A stretch of DNA of 64,000 bases from Euptelea pleiosperma (GCA_035048495.1 CM068552.1:10579501-10643500); one strand, 5' to 3'. Counted from the stretch's first letter, positions 1-12,125 are shown. The notes: generated by a model from the letters alone, not told the origin. Translations and numbers: made by a program.

Positions 1-1986
1 GAATATATGTTGTTTAGGGTCAACTGATCTACAACTTGGTTGGATTATTTTTTTCAAAAAATATTTATTTTTAAATATTTGAATTCCATAAATACATAAA
101 AATGATTTAGCAATTTTGAACTCTGTATAGAAAGTAATAAATTAGTAGTAAATAAGGCATGTAATGGAGACCTATAACATATATTTTCTGAAAAAAGGCA
201 TGTAGGAGACCTATTCTTACTTTAAACATTATTTTATTTTAAAATATAACAATAAAAACTGAAAAAAAGGTGCACTAGTGGGTATTGAGGCTCAATAATT
301 CAGGCAATTTGTCTAAAACTACACTAATTGGTATCAATCCAACATTTCTTCAAATTTCAATCTCTATTTCTTATGTTTTTCGAAGTGTAGTCAAAAGCTT
401 CGCCTAGGTGATGCTTGAGCAAGCACTTCGCCCAGGTAAGACCCAAGCACCTAAAACAGGGCCCAAGCAGGCGCTAGTACAAAAGTGGTTGCGTAGGCAC
501 ACCTAGGTGCTAAAGCATTCGCCTAGGCATGATGTATAAAATCAATGGAATATATGCTTGTTTATAATATTTCAATCCTTTGTTTCTCTCTCTATCTTTT
601 TGTAGATATATTATGTCTATAATCTATAATGACCATAGACACACATCTTACAATTTGTGTACCTTTTAAATTTGCTAAACATTTTTAACTTGAAAGTAGA
701 TAAAGTTTTATCAGAATCACTTTGATTTCAGTCTTCCAAATTGGATTTTAAAGTCATGCATTTTTGGGTTCGACACCTTCCAAATCAATAAATAATAATA
801 ATATTTTTTCAAGATTATTTTATTTCTTCACTTTTAAGAAATATATATATATATATTATCACCTAAGCTTTGCTTAAGCTACGCCTAGGCCTTTCCTCGC
901 CAGAGTGAACCATGTCACCGGATGCTTCTAACTACACAAGTTTTTCTATGATTTCCATAATATTTTTATCAAAATTTTTATAGTATCTCTGTAATTGAAA
1001 TATTTCCATTTTCAAGCTAACCAAAATAACAAAAATCAAATTTAAAACCTTGCTCTTTATAGGATACACTTATTTGAAGATGAGATGTAAGAACAGCCAT
1101 TCTACGAACAAAACGACATGTCCATTTGGCTACAAATCATGATACATATCTAAGACAAACATGACGATCTATTATTACCTATATTACATAGATATTGCTA
1201 ATTGGACGAAGTACAAGTGTTGTATTCTGACACTCCACAGATTTTGGTGCAGCACTTTCAGATTTCTTTTTGTTTTTCTTTTCCTGCAAGATACTAATCA
1301 ACATTTATCATGGTTATGAGTTCTACCTTTTCCAGCTGAGGTTTTCTAGGTAGCAAATATAACATTATATAAAAACAATAATAAGATATCCCATAATATT
1401 ATCTATTATCATTCCTATAAAAATTAATTTGTGTTACATTATTTAAAGTATATGTCAAGTTCACAAATATTTTTCAGGGTTCGCCAAATCCAACACTTCG
1501 TACATGTGTCAGATTTTGACATTGGTATCCATATCGATGCAATATAGGCTGTTACTTATTAGCATAGGATTTTTTCAGCCACTATTGTACAGACTAAGAG
1601 AGAGGAAAATTCAAAATGAAGATCCAAATGAGTTGCATCCAGATGTCTAAAAATCACAAGAAAACAATAGTACTGTTTTGATTCAAAACAAGGTATTTAA
1701 TGGTGTTGTACCTGTCCTTGGGTAATAATATTAGGTACCCCAAAAGAAAAAAAATGGCCCACAATTACACATAAACATCATTAGGAAAAGTGAAGTATCC
1801 TTGGTCGAGCCTAGCTCAAATTTTGATTTCCACAATATTTTGATGTTATTTACTATTTAATAAAATAAATTATTTTATACAAAAAGCTGTGAAAGGTTTG
1901 CATAGTGTGCTCCTAACCTTGTTATATTTCTCTAATAATAAAATCCACAAAAACATAAATATGTGAGAAATCAATAATTCACTTAC
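1..1986. other. ATR intron 9 or later; no certain exon
   Basis: After the donor at 1986-1985 (minus strand) this stretch should be ATR intron. A possible exon begins at an acceptor near 1285 (minus, tgcag followed by a lysine-rich reading), but its translation does not resemble the part of ATR expected next, so I did not add it. The region also holds the GCCTAGGCG-rich repeat at about 380-900 and AT-rich sequence. Confidence 0.5.
380..900. repeat. CGCCTAGGC-rich dispersed repeat
   Basis: Between 395 and 530 and again at 865-900 the words CGCCTAGGTG, GCACCTA, GCCTAGGC and AAGCTT(C/T)GCC recur in both orientations. The two clusters are inverted relative to each other and flank an AT-rich centre, so this looks like a decayed foldback element. 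No target duplication is clear. Confidence 0.4.
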
Positions 1987-4900
1987 TCCAGTCTGCCAAA
2001 CATATCTGCCAGTATACCAAGACCGGAGCACAAGACAATCATTGGCATAGAAATAACAGCTTCAACTCTAACCTCTTCAGCTTCATCATGAAGAGCCAAA
2101 TCAAGGACTTCAAGAACACTTCCAGTTTCTAATCTAATTCCAATCTTGGAGAGAACTTGGAGAGAGAGATATTTTGTCTTCCATAGAGGATGATCTTCAG
2201 TAACCACAAGAGAATGAGTCCATGGAAGCTTTAGCACTAAATTTATAAGATCTATGTCATCATCCTTATTTTTGAAAAGCCTATTCTCCAAAGGAAGAGA
2301 CCCTGCATCAGAAAGTAGAGTTGACATAATACGGTGGCGTAGCACAAGTAGATTAAAATAACAAGGTTACAAGAATGGATTAAAAGTTAATCAGGGGGTA
2401 GATAAGTGAATTACTGAGTTAACGATTTTCTGGAGTTTTATGATAAGGGACTTCTCAAGTGTTAATCTTTTTGTGTATTCTTTAGGATTTATCTGGTAAA
2501 TCTTAGGAAAATACAAGAAAGGAAAATTTACACATTTAAAATTAGAAAGGCAGAATAGTATATTCATTAAGTTACAACTTACAAGTATCAGAACTCATGA
2601 AACTCTTCCAGATTTTTTGCAATAAATAAAAGGAAAATTACTCGGAGATCTAATTTCTGGCAAGAGTCTCAAGATTTTGTTCTCTTTCTGAAAATCTCAA
2701 ACAATATCAAGAGATTTCTCAAAAAAAAAAAATCAGATATATTGGTGATTCTATCACTCCATGTATTTCTAATACGATGCAGTGTCAGAAAGAAGGTTAG
2801 GTCCATTGTCTTACTTTGCAAAAGCAATACTCTGTGAACTGCTTCCAAATAGATAAATAAATCAAATTTAATTGAACTGCTTTCCTTTGCCTGCAAGAGC
2901 AAATATTGATTAAATGAAAATGAAGAGAAAGCTGAAACACTAACAGGCTTTTAAGCATTACAGTATACCTGCTCACATATCCAAGGAATCCACGTATGCA
3001 TTTGCTGAAAAATGCAAAATGACAGATTGGTTTGTGGGAAGTTAGAAAAGACAATGCACAGCATGCTAAGAGCCATTAAAGCAATTTCTGGTTTCAAAGG
3101 ATTAGCATTAGTTCCACCAGGTTTTAGAATGCCAACAAATGAAGAAAGTAATCCTCGCATATAATTCACATATTCTTCATCTTGTTTACATGTAGATCTA
3201 CACGCAAGCTCACGCCCCATCCGAACATCAGCATTAGAAACTAATATATCTTCCTCTATCTTTTGGCGCTTACTCTTCAAAGTGTCCAGGTTCCGAACTG
3301 GCCTCTTTTCTCCAACTTTTGAGCTCTCAATTTCTTTGCCACTCGAAGTTAAGTCAACCATATAACTATCATCCATGGCTCCCTCTCCAACACGATCAGG
3401 ACCAAGGATACTAACAGCAACTCTAATGCAATCTATCAATGGCAAGCAAGGTTTTGAAGAACAGAGCAAATTAAGAAGAGTTTCTGGTCTCCAGATTAGA
3501 GGAGGGCAAGTTTTAGCAATTCGTATGTATGCATTGCACATTGCAACCTGAAAAACAATTTAAAGCAATGATTCACTCCCTTAAATAACTGAACTCAACT
3601 CTATATCAACTACCAAGAAATGGAAGTACACTTGTAACACAAGAATTGCACGTTTGTCTAAATTCTAAAATAAGAACTAATAAGGAAAGCATTTTAACCT
3701 TAAGCTCAAGGCTTTCGGTGCTCTGCAATGATTGAGGGAAAACATTGACTAAATCTCTAGCTGTGACCTCAACAACAGCATCTGGACAACTAGAGTACAG
3801 TACATGAAGGCAAGCACCCACGGAGGAATCATAAGCCTTGTTTCTGCAACATGAGAGAATTAGTGGTGTCCTAAGAGAAAATAAGTAACCAAGAACCTCA
3901 GGCACAATGAAGGTACCCACACGAAGGTCCGATAGATCATCCGAGTAGTCTACTAACGACCTAGCGGTAAATGTGGTGCACATGCAAGACAGTAGTAGCC
4001 ACCATTTGAGAAATCCCACCGAGCAGATCTCTTAAGCCAAAATTTGGCCAAATCAGATCATTTGGACCAGCAGATCTATCAAATCCCTTTGGAATGACCA
4101 GAAAAATAAGTCTCACAGTCCAAGAAGACCACAGAATAGATGGACAGTTGGTGCAATCAACTAATGATTCTGATTTAGTTGGCAGTTCACTTACGAGATC
4201 CTACATGGCACCCATTGAATGGTGGGTTCTACCCCCTTGCATGTGCACCAAATGCACTAGAATGCAGTTGACCCTTAGCGTCTGCATGATAGGTTACATA
4301 TAGTTCCTTTAAACTAAGGAAGCATGAGCAGAAGACAAAGATAGATATTCCTCTTTGTAGTCCTTGATTATTGGTTGGACAATGTATTTTACGAGTAAGA
4401 TCTGTAGCAACATAAACTCTAGTATACCACAGGTTAACCAGCCACAGCAACATATAAATAAATTGATTGATTAAGAAGCTTCAATGCTTCCCTGGTAAAC
4501 CGAACATGCCTGTGTAGTATGTATGTACGTGTATGTACACTTCTTTTATCAAATTTTAGAAAGGAAAGATCTAAACATGCAAGTTGCAAAAGTTGCAAAA
4601 GTAAGGAAACTACAGAACAATGTTACAAAAAACAAAAAACTCATTTCTTAATTTCTTCCATTCTGATAGTCTGTCACCAGCATAATATTCAAGGTTGAAA
4701 AAGTGATTCTACCAACAAAACCAAGAAGTTTCAAATATCCGAAGACATACCTGAAAATTGTAATTTCCTTCTCATTTTGACCTAATATGGATGATATCGA
4801 CCGGATAAGATTCTCACTAGGAACAATTTCAGCATCAATTACTGTTGTTGTGATACGGGCAAAGTCAAAACATGCCTTTCATAGAATGTAAACCGTCAGC

Positions 4901-6490
4901 AAATTGAAGTAGTGTGAACTCACAAATCCACTAAACAACTAGAAGAAAACAGTATCTTATCTGTAGTCAAGATGCTACCCACCATATGCAAAGCAGCATC
5001 TCCATAACATAAAAGAGTACATGCAGCAGAAATGAATGATGCATTGATGAGTCCTTCCACATATAATGTTCCTTCAGTTAGGCATTTACTGAGAATCTTA
5101 ATGGTCCAAGTGGCAAACGGCTGCCACCTTGGTTTATCTGTGAGATCAATCAAGATTCCTGGGCCATCTGTAGGTCTGCAAGATGCTGGAAGATCACCAA
5201 AAAGAGATGGACCATTGGAAATTCCAGCGAAGGACTCACATAAACACTTCAAAGACACTCTAGTGGAGGTTTTGATGCTTGATTTGTCAGCACATATTGA
5301 TGCTACATATAGAAGATCTGTATGCAAAGTTCCAAACAAGGAAAAATCAGCTTTTTATGAAGTTTTGATCTGTGAGACATCTGAGGAATGGAAGAAATAA
5401 CACAAAGATCAATCCATGTTGATACACAGGTAAGCCACATGTAAGGTATACCATATATGACATAATGACACTGACTTCGTGTCCTTGAAGTCTTGAACAC
5501 AACAGGATTTCGCTTAAATGAATTAGATTAAATCAAAGTTTAATTTCTATGACAAGCGATTGCAGAGGCAAGCATGACATACCTTCAACCAACAACATGG
5601 CATCTAAGAAAAACTGGCGATATGCATCTCGTTCTCCTGTACGGAGCAACGATAAAAGGGATCCAACTGTCTCAAATATCACTCCATGGCGAGAGCTGAA
5701 AAATCAAAATAAATTATTTTCCAGCAGACAAGTAAGAAAGACAGAAATGCATTGGAGACAAGAAACAAAACATCAGAACAGAAGAGCCAAAGCACAAAGT
5801 TAAGAACAATGTAGTAAAAGGTGAGAAGCGCACTTCAGGCAATCGGGCATCCAAGAGCACACACAGCAAGAACAATTTCATGGCATAGATATATAATTGT
5901 CGTTATCCGTCATCGATCATCATTAGGGGAAATTAAAATGCATTCGATTCATTCTCATTGATTACTTCTATATAATTAAATAAGTTTACGATCAATAGAA
6001 ATATGCAAAACCAAACCCTAGAAAAGACAATTGTACTCTTAGAATAAAAACTATAAAGTTACACTTCCCCTCAACCTAGAAATAAGAACCTTGCTTAGTC
6101 ACCTGAATGCGGGTTCTGCGAAGAAGGGTAAGACGCGACCGATGACTGGGAGAACAGCGCTGGCCTTTCCATGGAAGAAGACTCCAGGGAAATTCCTGGC
6201 AGTGTGAGACAGAAGCTTCAGTACTGCGATCACCTCTCTTTCGTTGGCTGCAGTACAGAAAGAGAGAGGGAGGGCATAAATGGAAATTTGTTTTTAAGTA
6301 ATTAATTGAAGATAGATGAGAGAAGAGAGTGACCTGAGGAAGAAGGGAGGACGTAGGTTTGGAGAAGGTTAGGGAGAACTGTACGGAATCTAGTCTCCAA
6401 GGGATCATCCTCCCCTTTGTTTGGAGGTGAGGAGGACGAAGCCGCAATGCGCTCGCGCAGCTCGTGAACCAGGCTTGAGAGGTTTGCCAT
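1987..6490 (-). CDS. ATR: ATR checkpoint kinase, N-terminal nine exons (gene continues past left edge)
   Basis: ATR is the PI3K-like nuclear kinase that senses single-stranded DNA at stalled forks and starts the S/G2 checkpoint. The N-terminus (MANLSSLVHELRERIAAS) and later blocks such as CRPTDGPGILIDLT, LTEGTLYVEGLI, YDSSVGACLHVLYSSCPD, RIAKTCPP and FQQMHTWIPWICEQ match plant ATR as I know it. Exons in transcript order: 6490-6334, 6247-6103, 5695-5583, 5317-4983, 4875-4751, 3843-3699, 3547-2969, 2890-2815, 2302-1987. All introns are GT-AG and the phases join without a stop, giving about 663 residues of the alpha-helical HEAT-repeat region. A basic KSKRQK cluster near residue 431 is a possible nuclear signal. 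The kinase, FAT and FATC regions of the roughly 2,700-residue family are not here. Exon 9 ends at a GTAAGT donor, and no further exon is certain in 1-1986. The start codon is the only one consistent with the conserved N-terminus. Confidence 0.93.
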
Positions 6491-6563
6491 ACCATCTCTC
6501 TCTCACTCTCTCTTCAGTCTTCTTCGACTCTTGATTTCCCTCCCAGCTTCCCTATTTCGAATG

Positions 6564-6797
6564 GGGTCGTGATGTAACAAGGAAGACCTGACGACAAAAA
6601 GGCGTCAGGTATAGCGATTTTTGTTACTCATCGCTGCTATCTGGTTCCACTGACGGCATGCCCTTTGGTAGACATTCATACCAAAAATCAGCTTGTTTGT
6701 TATTTTTAGCCGTTGGTTTTAGTACCAAAATATCCAACGTCTATAATCATGTTTATAAAGTACTAAAATCTAATGGCTAGAAATCACAAATCAGACT
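6564..6797. mobile_element. Foldback MITE, GATGTAACAAGG family, left part only
   Basis: The left end (gggtcgtgatgtaacaagg, then gacctgacg, ggcgtcaggt and gcgatttttgttactcatc) matches the complete copy at about 57985-58372. The core words (gtagacattcata, agccgttggtttta) follow, but the right arm is missing. The next MITE begins 13 bases later. It lies about 75 bp upstream of the ATR start codon. Confidence 0.7.
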
Positions 6798-6809
6798 GCA
6801 TGATGTGAG

Positions 6810-7152
6810 CGAAGCCGATCACAGCACACGATACGAGCCACGTGGCACACTCTTAGAGATCGCTGACTGTATGGATGTTTGGCCAGTCCCTCGGAGGACC
6901 TGCAAACCAAAAATCAACCTGATTAGTGATTTACAACCTTTGGATCTTTACTCCCAAAAAAGCCTCAATAATGCTCAAATTCCTACGGTTAAAATCAACC
7001 CATGGAAATAATTCCAATCCAACGCTTAGAAATCACTTGTCAGGTTAATTTTTGGTTTGTAGGTCCACCTAGTGATATTCCAAACATCCATACGGTCAGC
7101 ACTCTCTAAGAGTTTGCCACGTGGCTCGCATTGTGTGCTGTGATCGGCTTCG
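6810..7152. mobile_element. Foldback MITE, CACGTGGCACACTCTTAGAG family
   Basis: The left end CGAAGCCGATCACAGCACAC and the reverse complement of the right end are near-identical for about 75 bp and remain alignable for over 100 bp, running through cacgtggca, ctcttagag and gtatggatgtttgg. It encodes nothing. It occupies the middle of the ATR-MEF9 intergenic region and leaves about 340 bp before the PPR start codon. Confidence 0.8.
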
Positions 7153-7255
7153 AGCATGGTTTACTCGGTCCACCTCAGCCCTTTTCGTCCGGAAACTGGC
7201 ACTTTTGTAAATAGAGTTAGGAATATACATGATGACCTAAGATCCATCATCATCA

Positions 7256-7390
7256 GTGGACGCTACACACCAATTCCGTAAATTTATTCATCAAGCTAAC
7301 GCTGGCCCCGTTAACATTTCGGATCATCTAAAGACATGCCACGTGTATGATGTAGGATGAAGGGCGTCGAAATTGGTGTCTACGAGGGAC
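7256..7390. repeat. Small inverted repeat upstream of MEF9
   Basis: ggacgctacacaccaatt near 7258 pairs with aattggtgtctac near 7371, enclosing about 100 bp. It is the remaining non-coding sequence between the MITE and the PPR gene and may overlap its promoter. Confidence 0.4.
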
Positions 7391-7460
7391 ACTACTAAAG
7401 TATACTCCTAACAAATTTTACAGACGAAATCAATAGTTTCTCCTGTGGAGTCGTGCTTCC

Positions 7461-7625
7461 ATGGCGGAGTTGGTGAGTCGTTGGAAGGAAGATGGGGTGT
7501 TTCAACGGCTCTATATTTGTTTATGGATGGCGAAGGGCTCACTGGAAGATCTCTTACCATCTGATCATGATGTGTGGTCACAAGAATACGGGTGTACCTT
7601 CCCGTTACTTCAACTCAGTACCTGA
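7461..7625 (+). other. Upstream ORF overlapping the MEF9 start
   Basis: An ATG at 7461, 31 bases before the annotated PPR start and in a different frame, opens a 54-codon frame (MAELVSRWKEDGVF...) ending with TGA at 7623-7625. It therefore overlaps the first 130 bases of the PPR frame. If the transcript begins upstream of 7461, ribosomes would meet this ATG first. Either it reduces MEF9 translation or the transcript starts after it. I do not recognise the peptide. Confidence 0.45.
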
Positions 7626-9615
7626 ACCCAAGCTTACTGAAGCACAAGACTTCCGTCGATGGAACAAGACGATCTCCCATTTGATTCGAACAGGTCGACT
7701 TAACGAGGCTAGGAGAGTGTTTGATACGATGCAGCACCGGAACACGGTGACATGGAATTCCATTATCAGTGGCTACGTACAAAACCGGGAGATGGCGAAA
7801 GCAAGAAAACTGTTCGACGAAATGCCCCAAAGAGATGTAGTGTCATGGAATTTGATGTTATCGGGTTATGTTTCGTGCCGGGGGAGTAGACAAATCGCGG
7901 AAGCGCGATCGCTGTTTGATCGAATGCCCGAGAGAGATTTGGTCTCTTGGAACACGATGATCAGCGGGTATGCACGGAGCAGGAAGATGGATGATGCTTT
8001 GTGTCTTTTCCATAGAATGCCGAAGCGGAATGTTGTCTCATGGAATGCGATGATCACTGGGTTTCTTCAAAATGGCGATGTTTCGAGCGCAATCGAGTTG
8101 TTTGAGAAAATGCCGGAACGGGACTCGGCTTCTCTTAGTGCACTTGTATCAGGTCTCATTCAGAATGGTAAATTGGATGAAGCAGCAAGAATTTTGCTTA
8201 AAAGTGGAACATTAAGTGATGGCGGAGAAGATTTGGTGCATGCTTATAACACTCTGATCGCAGGGTATGGTCAGAGTGGAAGGGTTGAAGAAGCTCGACT
8301 CCTGTTTGATCGAATTCCATTCTATCGAGATCGAGGACAAGAACAAGATTTACAGTTTGTAAGGAATGTGGTCTCATGGAATTCCATGATCATGTGCTAT
8401 GTCAAAGCGGGAGATCTTGTTTCAGCTCGGAGACTTTTCAATGAAATGAATGAACGGGACGTCATCTCATGGAACACCATGATCAATGGCTATGTTCACA
8501 CATCAGACTTGGAAGAAGCCTCAAATCTCTTTCATGAAATGCCGGATCCTGATGCTCGGTCTTGGAATTCAATGATTTCAGGGTATGCCCAGAAAGGCGA
8601 TTTAGGACTTGCGCATGAGTTCTTTGACAAGATGCCTCAGAAAAGCCTGGTTTCGTGGAATACGATGATTGCTGGGTATGAGCAAAATGGGGACTACGAA
8701 GGAGCAATTGAGCTCTTCTGTCAAATGCAAGCAGAAGGCAAGAGCCCTGACCGACACACACTATCTTCAGTTCTTGGTGCGTGCGCGGGGCTTGCAGCTC
8801 TATACCAAGGAATGCAGATCCATCAGCGGGTCATGAAGACCGTTATCGCAGATACACCAATATATAATTCCCTCATCACCATGTATTCAAGATGTGGGGT
8901 CATAGCAGAGGCACGGGTCGTCTTTGATGAGATGAAATTGCAGAGAGATGTGGTCTCATGGAATGCGATAATTGGAGGGTACGCGTACCACGGTTGTGCT
9001 ATAGAGGCTCTTATGCTTTTTGAGGAGATGAAGAGGATGAAAGTGCAACCCACACACATTACGTTTGTTTCGGTTTTGAATGCTTGTGCGCATGCTGGGT
9101 TAGTAGACGAAGGTCGCAGACAATTCAAGTCCATGGTTGGTGAGTTTGGGATCAAACCACAGGTCGAACACTTTGCTTCCCTTGTGGACATAGTAGGTAG
9201 GCATGGGCATCTTGAGGAGGCCATGGATCTAATCAATGCAATGCCAGTCAAGCCTGATAGGGCTGTGTGGGGTGCGTTGTTGGGTGCTTGTAGGGTGCAT
9301 AATGATGTGGACTTGGCCCGGGTTGCAGCCAATGTATTGATGAAGCTCGAGCCGGAGAGCTCAGCCCCATATGTGTTGCTCTACAACATGCACGCTGATG
9401 CGGGGAGATGGGACGATGCAACGGAAGTGAGGATGATGATGGAAAGGAACAGGATCAGAAAGCAACCCGGGTACAGTTGGATTGAACTGCACAACAAAGT
9501 TCATGTATTTGTTGCATCAGATAGATCCCATCCCCTTGCCGATGAGATTCATGCACTGATCGAGGGTTGGAATCGGGTTACCAAAGATTTTGATTTGATT
9601 AAAGGCGTTGGCTGA
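7492..9615 (+). CDS. MEF9: PLS-class pentatricopeptide repeat protein, MEF9-like mitochondrial RNA editing factor
   Basis: This is an intronless 707-residue frame built of tandem PPR motifs with the typical endings (R)DVVSWNTMISGYA, from about residue 50 to 590, followed by E and E+ type motifs (WGALLGACRVHND, LEPESSAPYVLLYNM, KQPGYSWIELHNKVHVFVASD). There is no DYW deaminase domain, so a deaminase would have to be supplied in trans. The order of divergent motifs and phrases such as EDLVHAYNTLIAGYGQSG, SRCGVIAEARVVFDEMKL and HITFVSVLNACAHAGLVDE follow Arabidopsis At1g62260/MEF9, reported to edit a site in mitochondrial nad7. This protein extends some 40 residues further at the C-terminus than the Arabidopsis sequence I recall. 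The N-terminal presequence is uncertain: Met at 7492 is the longest start, but Met-Met near residue 26 (MMCGHKNTG) is an alternative. Orthology is inferred from memory of the family. Confidence 0.92.
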   Translation: MGCFNGSIFVYGWRRAHWKISYHLIMMCGHKNTGVPSRYFNSVPEPKLTEAQDFRRWNKTISHLIRTGRLNEARRVFDTMQHRNTVTWNSIISGYVQNREMAKARKLFDEMPQRDVVSWNLMLSGYVSCRGSRQIAEARSLFDRMPERDLVSWNTMISGYARSRKMDDALCLFHRMPKRNVVSWNAMITGFLQNGDVSSAIELFEKMPERDSASLSALVSGLIQNGKLDEAARILLKSGTLSDGGEDLVHAYNTLIAGYGQSGRVEEARLLFDRIPFYRDRGQEQDLQFVRNVVSWNSMIMCYVKAGDLVSARRLFNEMNERDVISWNTMINGYVHTSDLEEASNLFHEMPDPDARSWNSMISGYAQKGDLGLAHEFFDKMPQKSLVSWNTMIAGYEQNGDYEGAIELFCQMQAEGKSPDRHTLSSVLGACAGLAALYQGMQIHQRVMKTVIADTPIYNSLITMYSRCGVIAEARVVFDEMKLQRDVVSWNAIIGGYAYHGCAIEALMLFEEMKRMKVQPTHITFVSVLNACAHAGLVDEGRRQFKSMVGEFGIKPQVEHFASLVDIVGRHGHLEEAMDLINAMPVKPDRAVWGALLGACRVHNDVDLARVAANVLMKLEPESSAPYVLLYNMHADAGRWDDATEVRMMMERNRIRKQPGYSWIELHNKVHVFVASDRSHPLADEIHALIEGWNRVTKDFDLIKGVG

Positions 9616-10790
9616 TCCATTGGGTGTGACTTTCAGACTAAAGTACATTTAAAAGGTGGCCCATCGATTGTGCAATTTGGGTTCAAATGGATGGGCGTCT
9701 GCGCAATTGTTTAAATGAGTGGAGCTGTGCATAAGTTGTCCCGGGAGCCGCACTGTATGATCGAGAAAAACTTCGATATCCAGGTGTGGCACACTCTATT
9801 TGGCCCACTGAGAGCATCTCCAACAGCTATCCATATTGGTTCGCCATTTCAAAATAAAGTGAAAAAACATGAATAAAGCTCTCCATCAGTGTAGCCAACT
9901 ACTTAGCCATATTTAGAGATTAGCTAAAAGCACTCCTCTCATCTCCAAATATGGAGATCTATTTCCTTCGCCATATCTCCTTGGCTATAAGACCTTTACC
10001 ATATTACCCTTTTGACACAACCCAATTCCTCTTAGATATCCCAGCAATTTTGCACCTCAGACTTCCGAATCGGACAACCCAAAGGTGGTAGCGAAGAAGA
10101 CTCTTCTGAACTGCTCTGACACCGTTATTCATTAAAGTATCGGAGCTCAAACAACATGAACTGTTCTCCTGACACTCCTCAACGACAGGGATGACAAGGG
10201 CCACAGTTCTCGGCCCATGGACTTTTTACGGGCTGACCACCTCGGCCTCACCACACGCATACTTAGGGTGTACTCGAGTCCTTTTTGCCACCTACCCGAT
10301 GAATTAAAAAAGAAATCTTAAAAACACTTACCTTGGTATGTTTGTGGAGGGGCCGAGGTGGTTCGACCGTACAAAATTCATGTGCCGAGGACTGCAACCC
10401 AGTCATCGCCGCCGATGACAGGGCCTAGTCATCAAAGTTTTACTTGAAGGAGAACACATTTGCTTCCCACTGACGGTGCCATTTTGTGGACGCAAAATCT
10501 AAGAAGGAAGTCGGTGATTCTTTGAGAGATTCGCAATCACAAATAACATAAAAAATAAATAAATAAGAGAAAGAGGGAGAGGAAAAAGAGGGGGACAGAT
10601 TTTACATGATTCATCATCAAAATCTGATTGACTATGTACTGAGGTTATGGTGCTACCAGATCTCCAATTTAAAGATAATTACCAAACACAATCTTATTAA
10701 AATTAGAAGTCTAATTAAAAAAATAAATTCCTCAATCAGGGATTTATCTTAGTTGGAGATAAAAAACCAATTTATTTACCAATATGAGAG
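9616..10790. other. Intergenic; MITE end and possible LTR/PBS remnant
   Basis: At 9812-9960 the sequence begins with gagcatctccaacag, a terminus seen on a common class of plant MITEs. At 10395-10445 gtgccgaggactg and atcatcaaagttttactt resemble the right arm of the foldback elements at 30768 and 36402. At 10469-10490 the minus strand reads like a primer-binding site next to an LTR (tggcaccgtcagtggga). No gene is visible. Confidence 0.4.
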
Positions 10791-10792
10791 TA

Positions 10793-11268
10793 GGGTGTAA
10801 ATTTGGCCCGCTGAACCAGGCCGCGGGCTAGGCCTAGAACTGGAGGGGTTGGGCTCGGGCCTGGTTCAAAAACCAGAAGCCCGAGGTCAGCCCAAGGCCC
10901 AATCCTAAGTCGGGCTGTTGGCTGGGATGGCTGGTCGGGCCACTGGCCTAGTTGGTGGATCGGGTCGCGAACTAGACTGGACTGGCAAGCAGGGCTTGAT
11001 TTCAAAAAAGTAAAAAAAACACAATCGTTACATGTTCAAAATTAAGAAGGGGAAACTTTAAAATTTTGAAGGGGAGGGTTTTTTAAAATTCAAATTTTGG
11101 GGAGAGGAGGAACTTTAAAATTCAAAGGGGGGAGGGGGTAGCGGGCCACTTTGCCGGTCAAGCCTAACCAGTGGAGTTCTCCTACAGGCCATGGGCTCAA
11201 CTCTCAAACCCAAACTCAATCTGGATGTTAGCGGGGAGAAAGACTACCAGTCAGGTCAAATTTACACT
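10793..11268. mobile_element. GGCCCGAGCCC-rich foldback element
   Basis: The left end gggtgtaaatttggccc is matched in inverted orientation by ggtcaaatttacac at 11254-11267. The interior is rich in GGGCC/GGCCC words. Related fragments occur at 20265-20390, 21285-21600 and 29815-29880. A GC-rich open frame inside it (10772-11005, minus) is a by-product of composition. Confidence 0.55.
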
Positions 11269-12125
11269 TGCATATGAAAGTTTTATAGATAGACTCTAAG
11301 ATAATGATCCAATGTAGCATAGTGTAAGTGTCGATTGTGAGATATGTGAAATGGAATGTGATATTTTGGCACTCCTTATTTTGGAATATTAAATTGTCAA
11401 ATCATGTAATAGAAGCATCTAACATGTTACGAGTACAATGCTAATTGGGGGGTGGTGTATTACTAATTACTTTCAAATTTCAGGGGGGTGTTACCAAAAA
11501 ATCCAAAAAATGAAAACAAAAACAAAAGATCGGCCGTTTCTTACCCATTAAACAATCTTCTCAATCTTGCCACCAATGAAGTTTAAAACAAGAAGAAAAA
11601 GATTGATAGAAGAAAACATGTTGTCCAAACAAGGTTCCAGAAACATTTACAAGATACAACCCCACCATTCAATATTTGTTGTATTTATGCCAGCAGATGA
11701 GCATCACCACACATCTCCTCACAACGTAAAATCTGGACCGTTTCTCCCTCGCCATGGCCAACCACCCATGCCGTTCGGACACCGATTCATCTAACATTTC
11801 TTTGTCGTCCTTTGATTGGCTTGACACGCATTGACCCATTTACGAGAGGAACACAGCAAGCTTTCCCTTTCAGAAACACCCCCGTTACCCTTCTCTTCGA
11901 CGAACACTTTTGCGTACAACGAAGACCCTCATTCTCTCTCTACAAGGCAAACCCTTTAGTTTTAATTTTCTCTTACTTGGCTTTGCTATAAGTAGGCATG
12001 TCTTGTTATAACCGTTGGCCCCACATTTCTGATTTAGATCAGGATGAGGACATTTCTGAATGTATCACACGTGTCGGGTCATTATCGGTATTAATGCAAA
12101 GTATGCATTACACAGTAAAGAAAAA

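Noticed and set aside
1200..1285. Possible tenth ATR exon on the minus strand after a tgcag acceptor
   Set aside because: The phase-compatible reading is lysine-rich and does not resemble the ATR sequence expected after exon 9.
7492..7566. First 25 residues of the MEF9 frame as a certain mitochondrial presequence
   Set aside because: Start is ambiguous (upstream ATG and downstream Met-Met), so I do not assign the presequence firmly.
10772..11005. 77-codon frame on the minus strand
   Set aside because: It lies in a GGCCC-rich repeat and its composition explains the absence of stops.
11567..11794. 75-codon frame
   Set aside because: No recognisable motif, splice site or promoter support.
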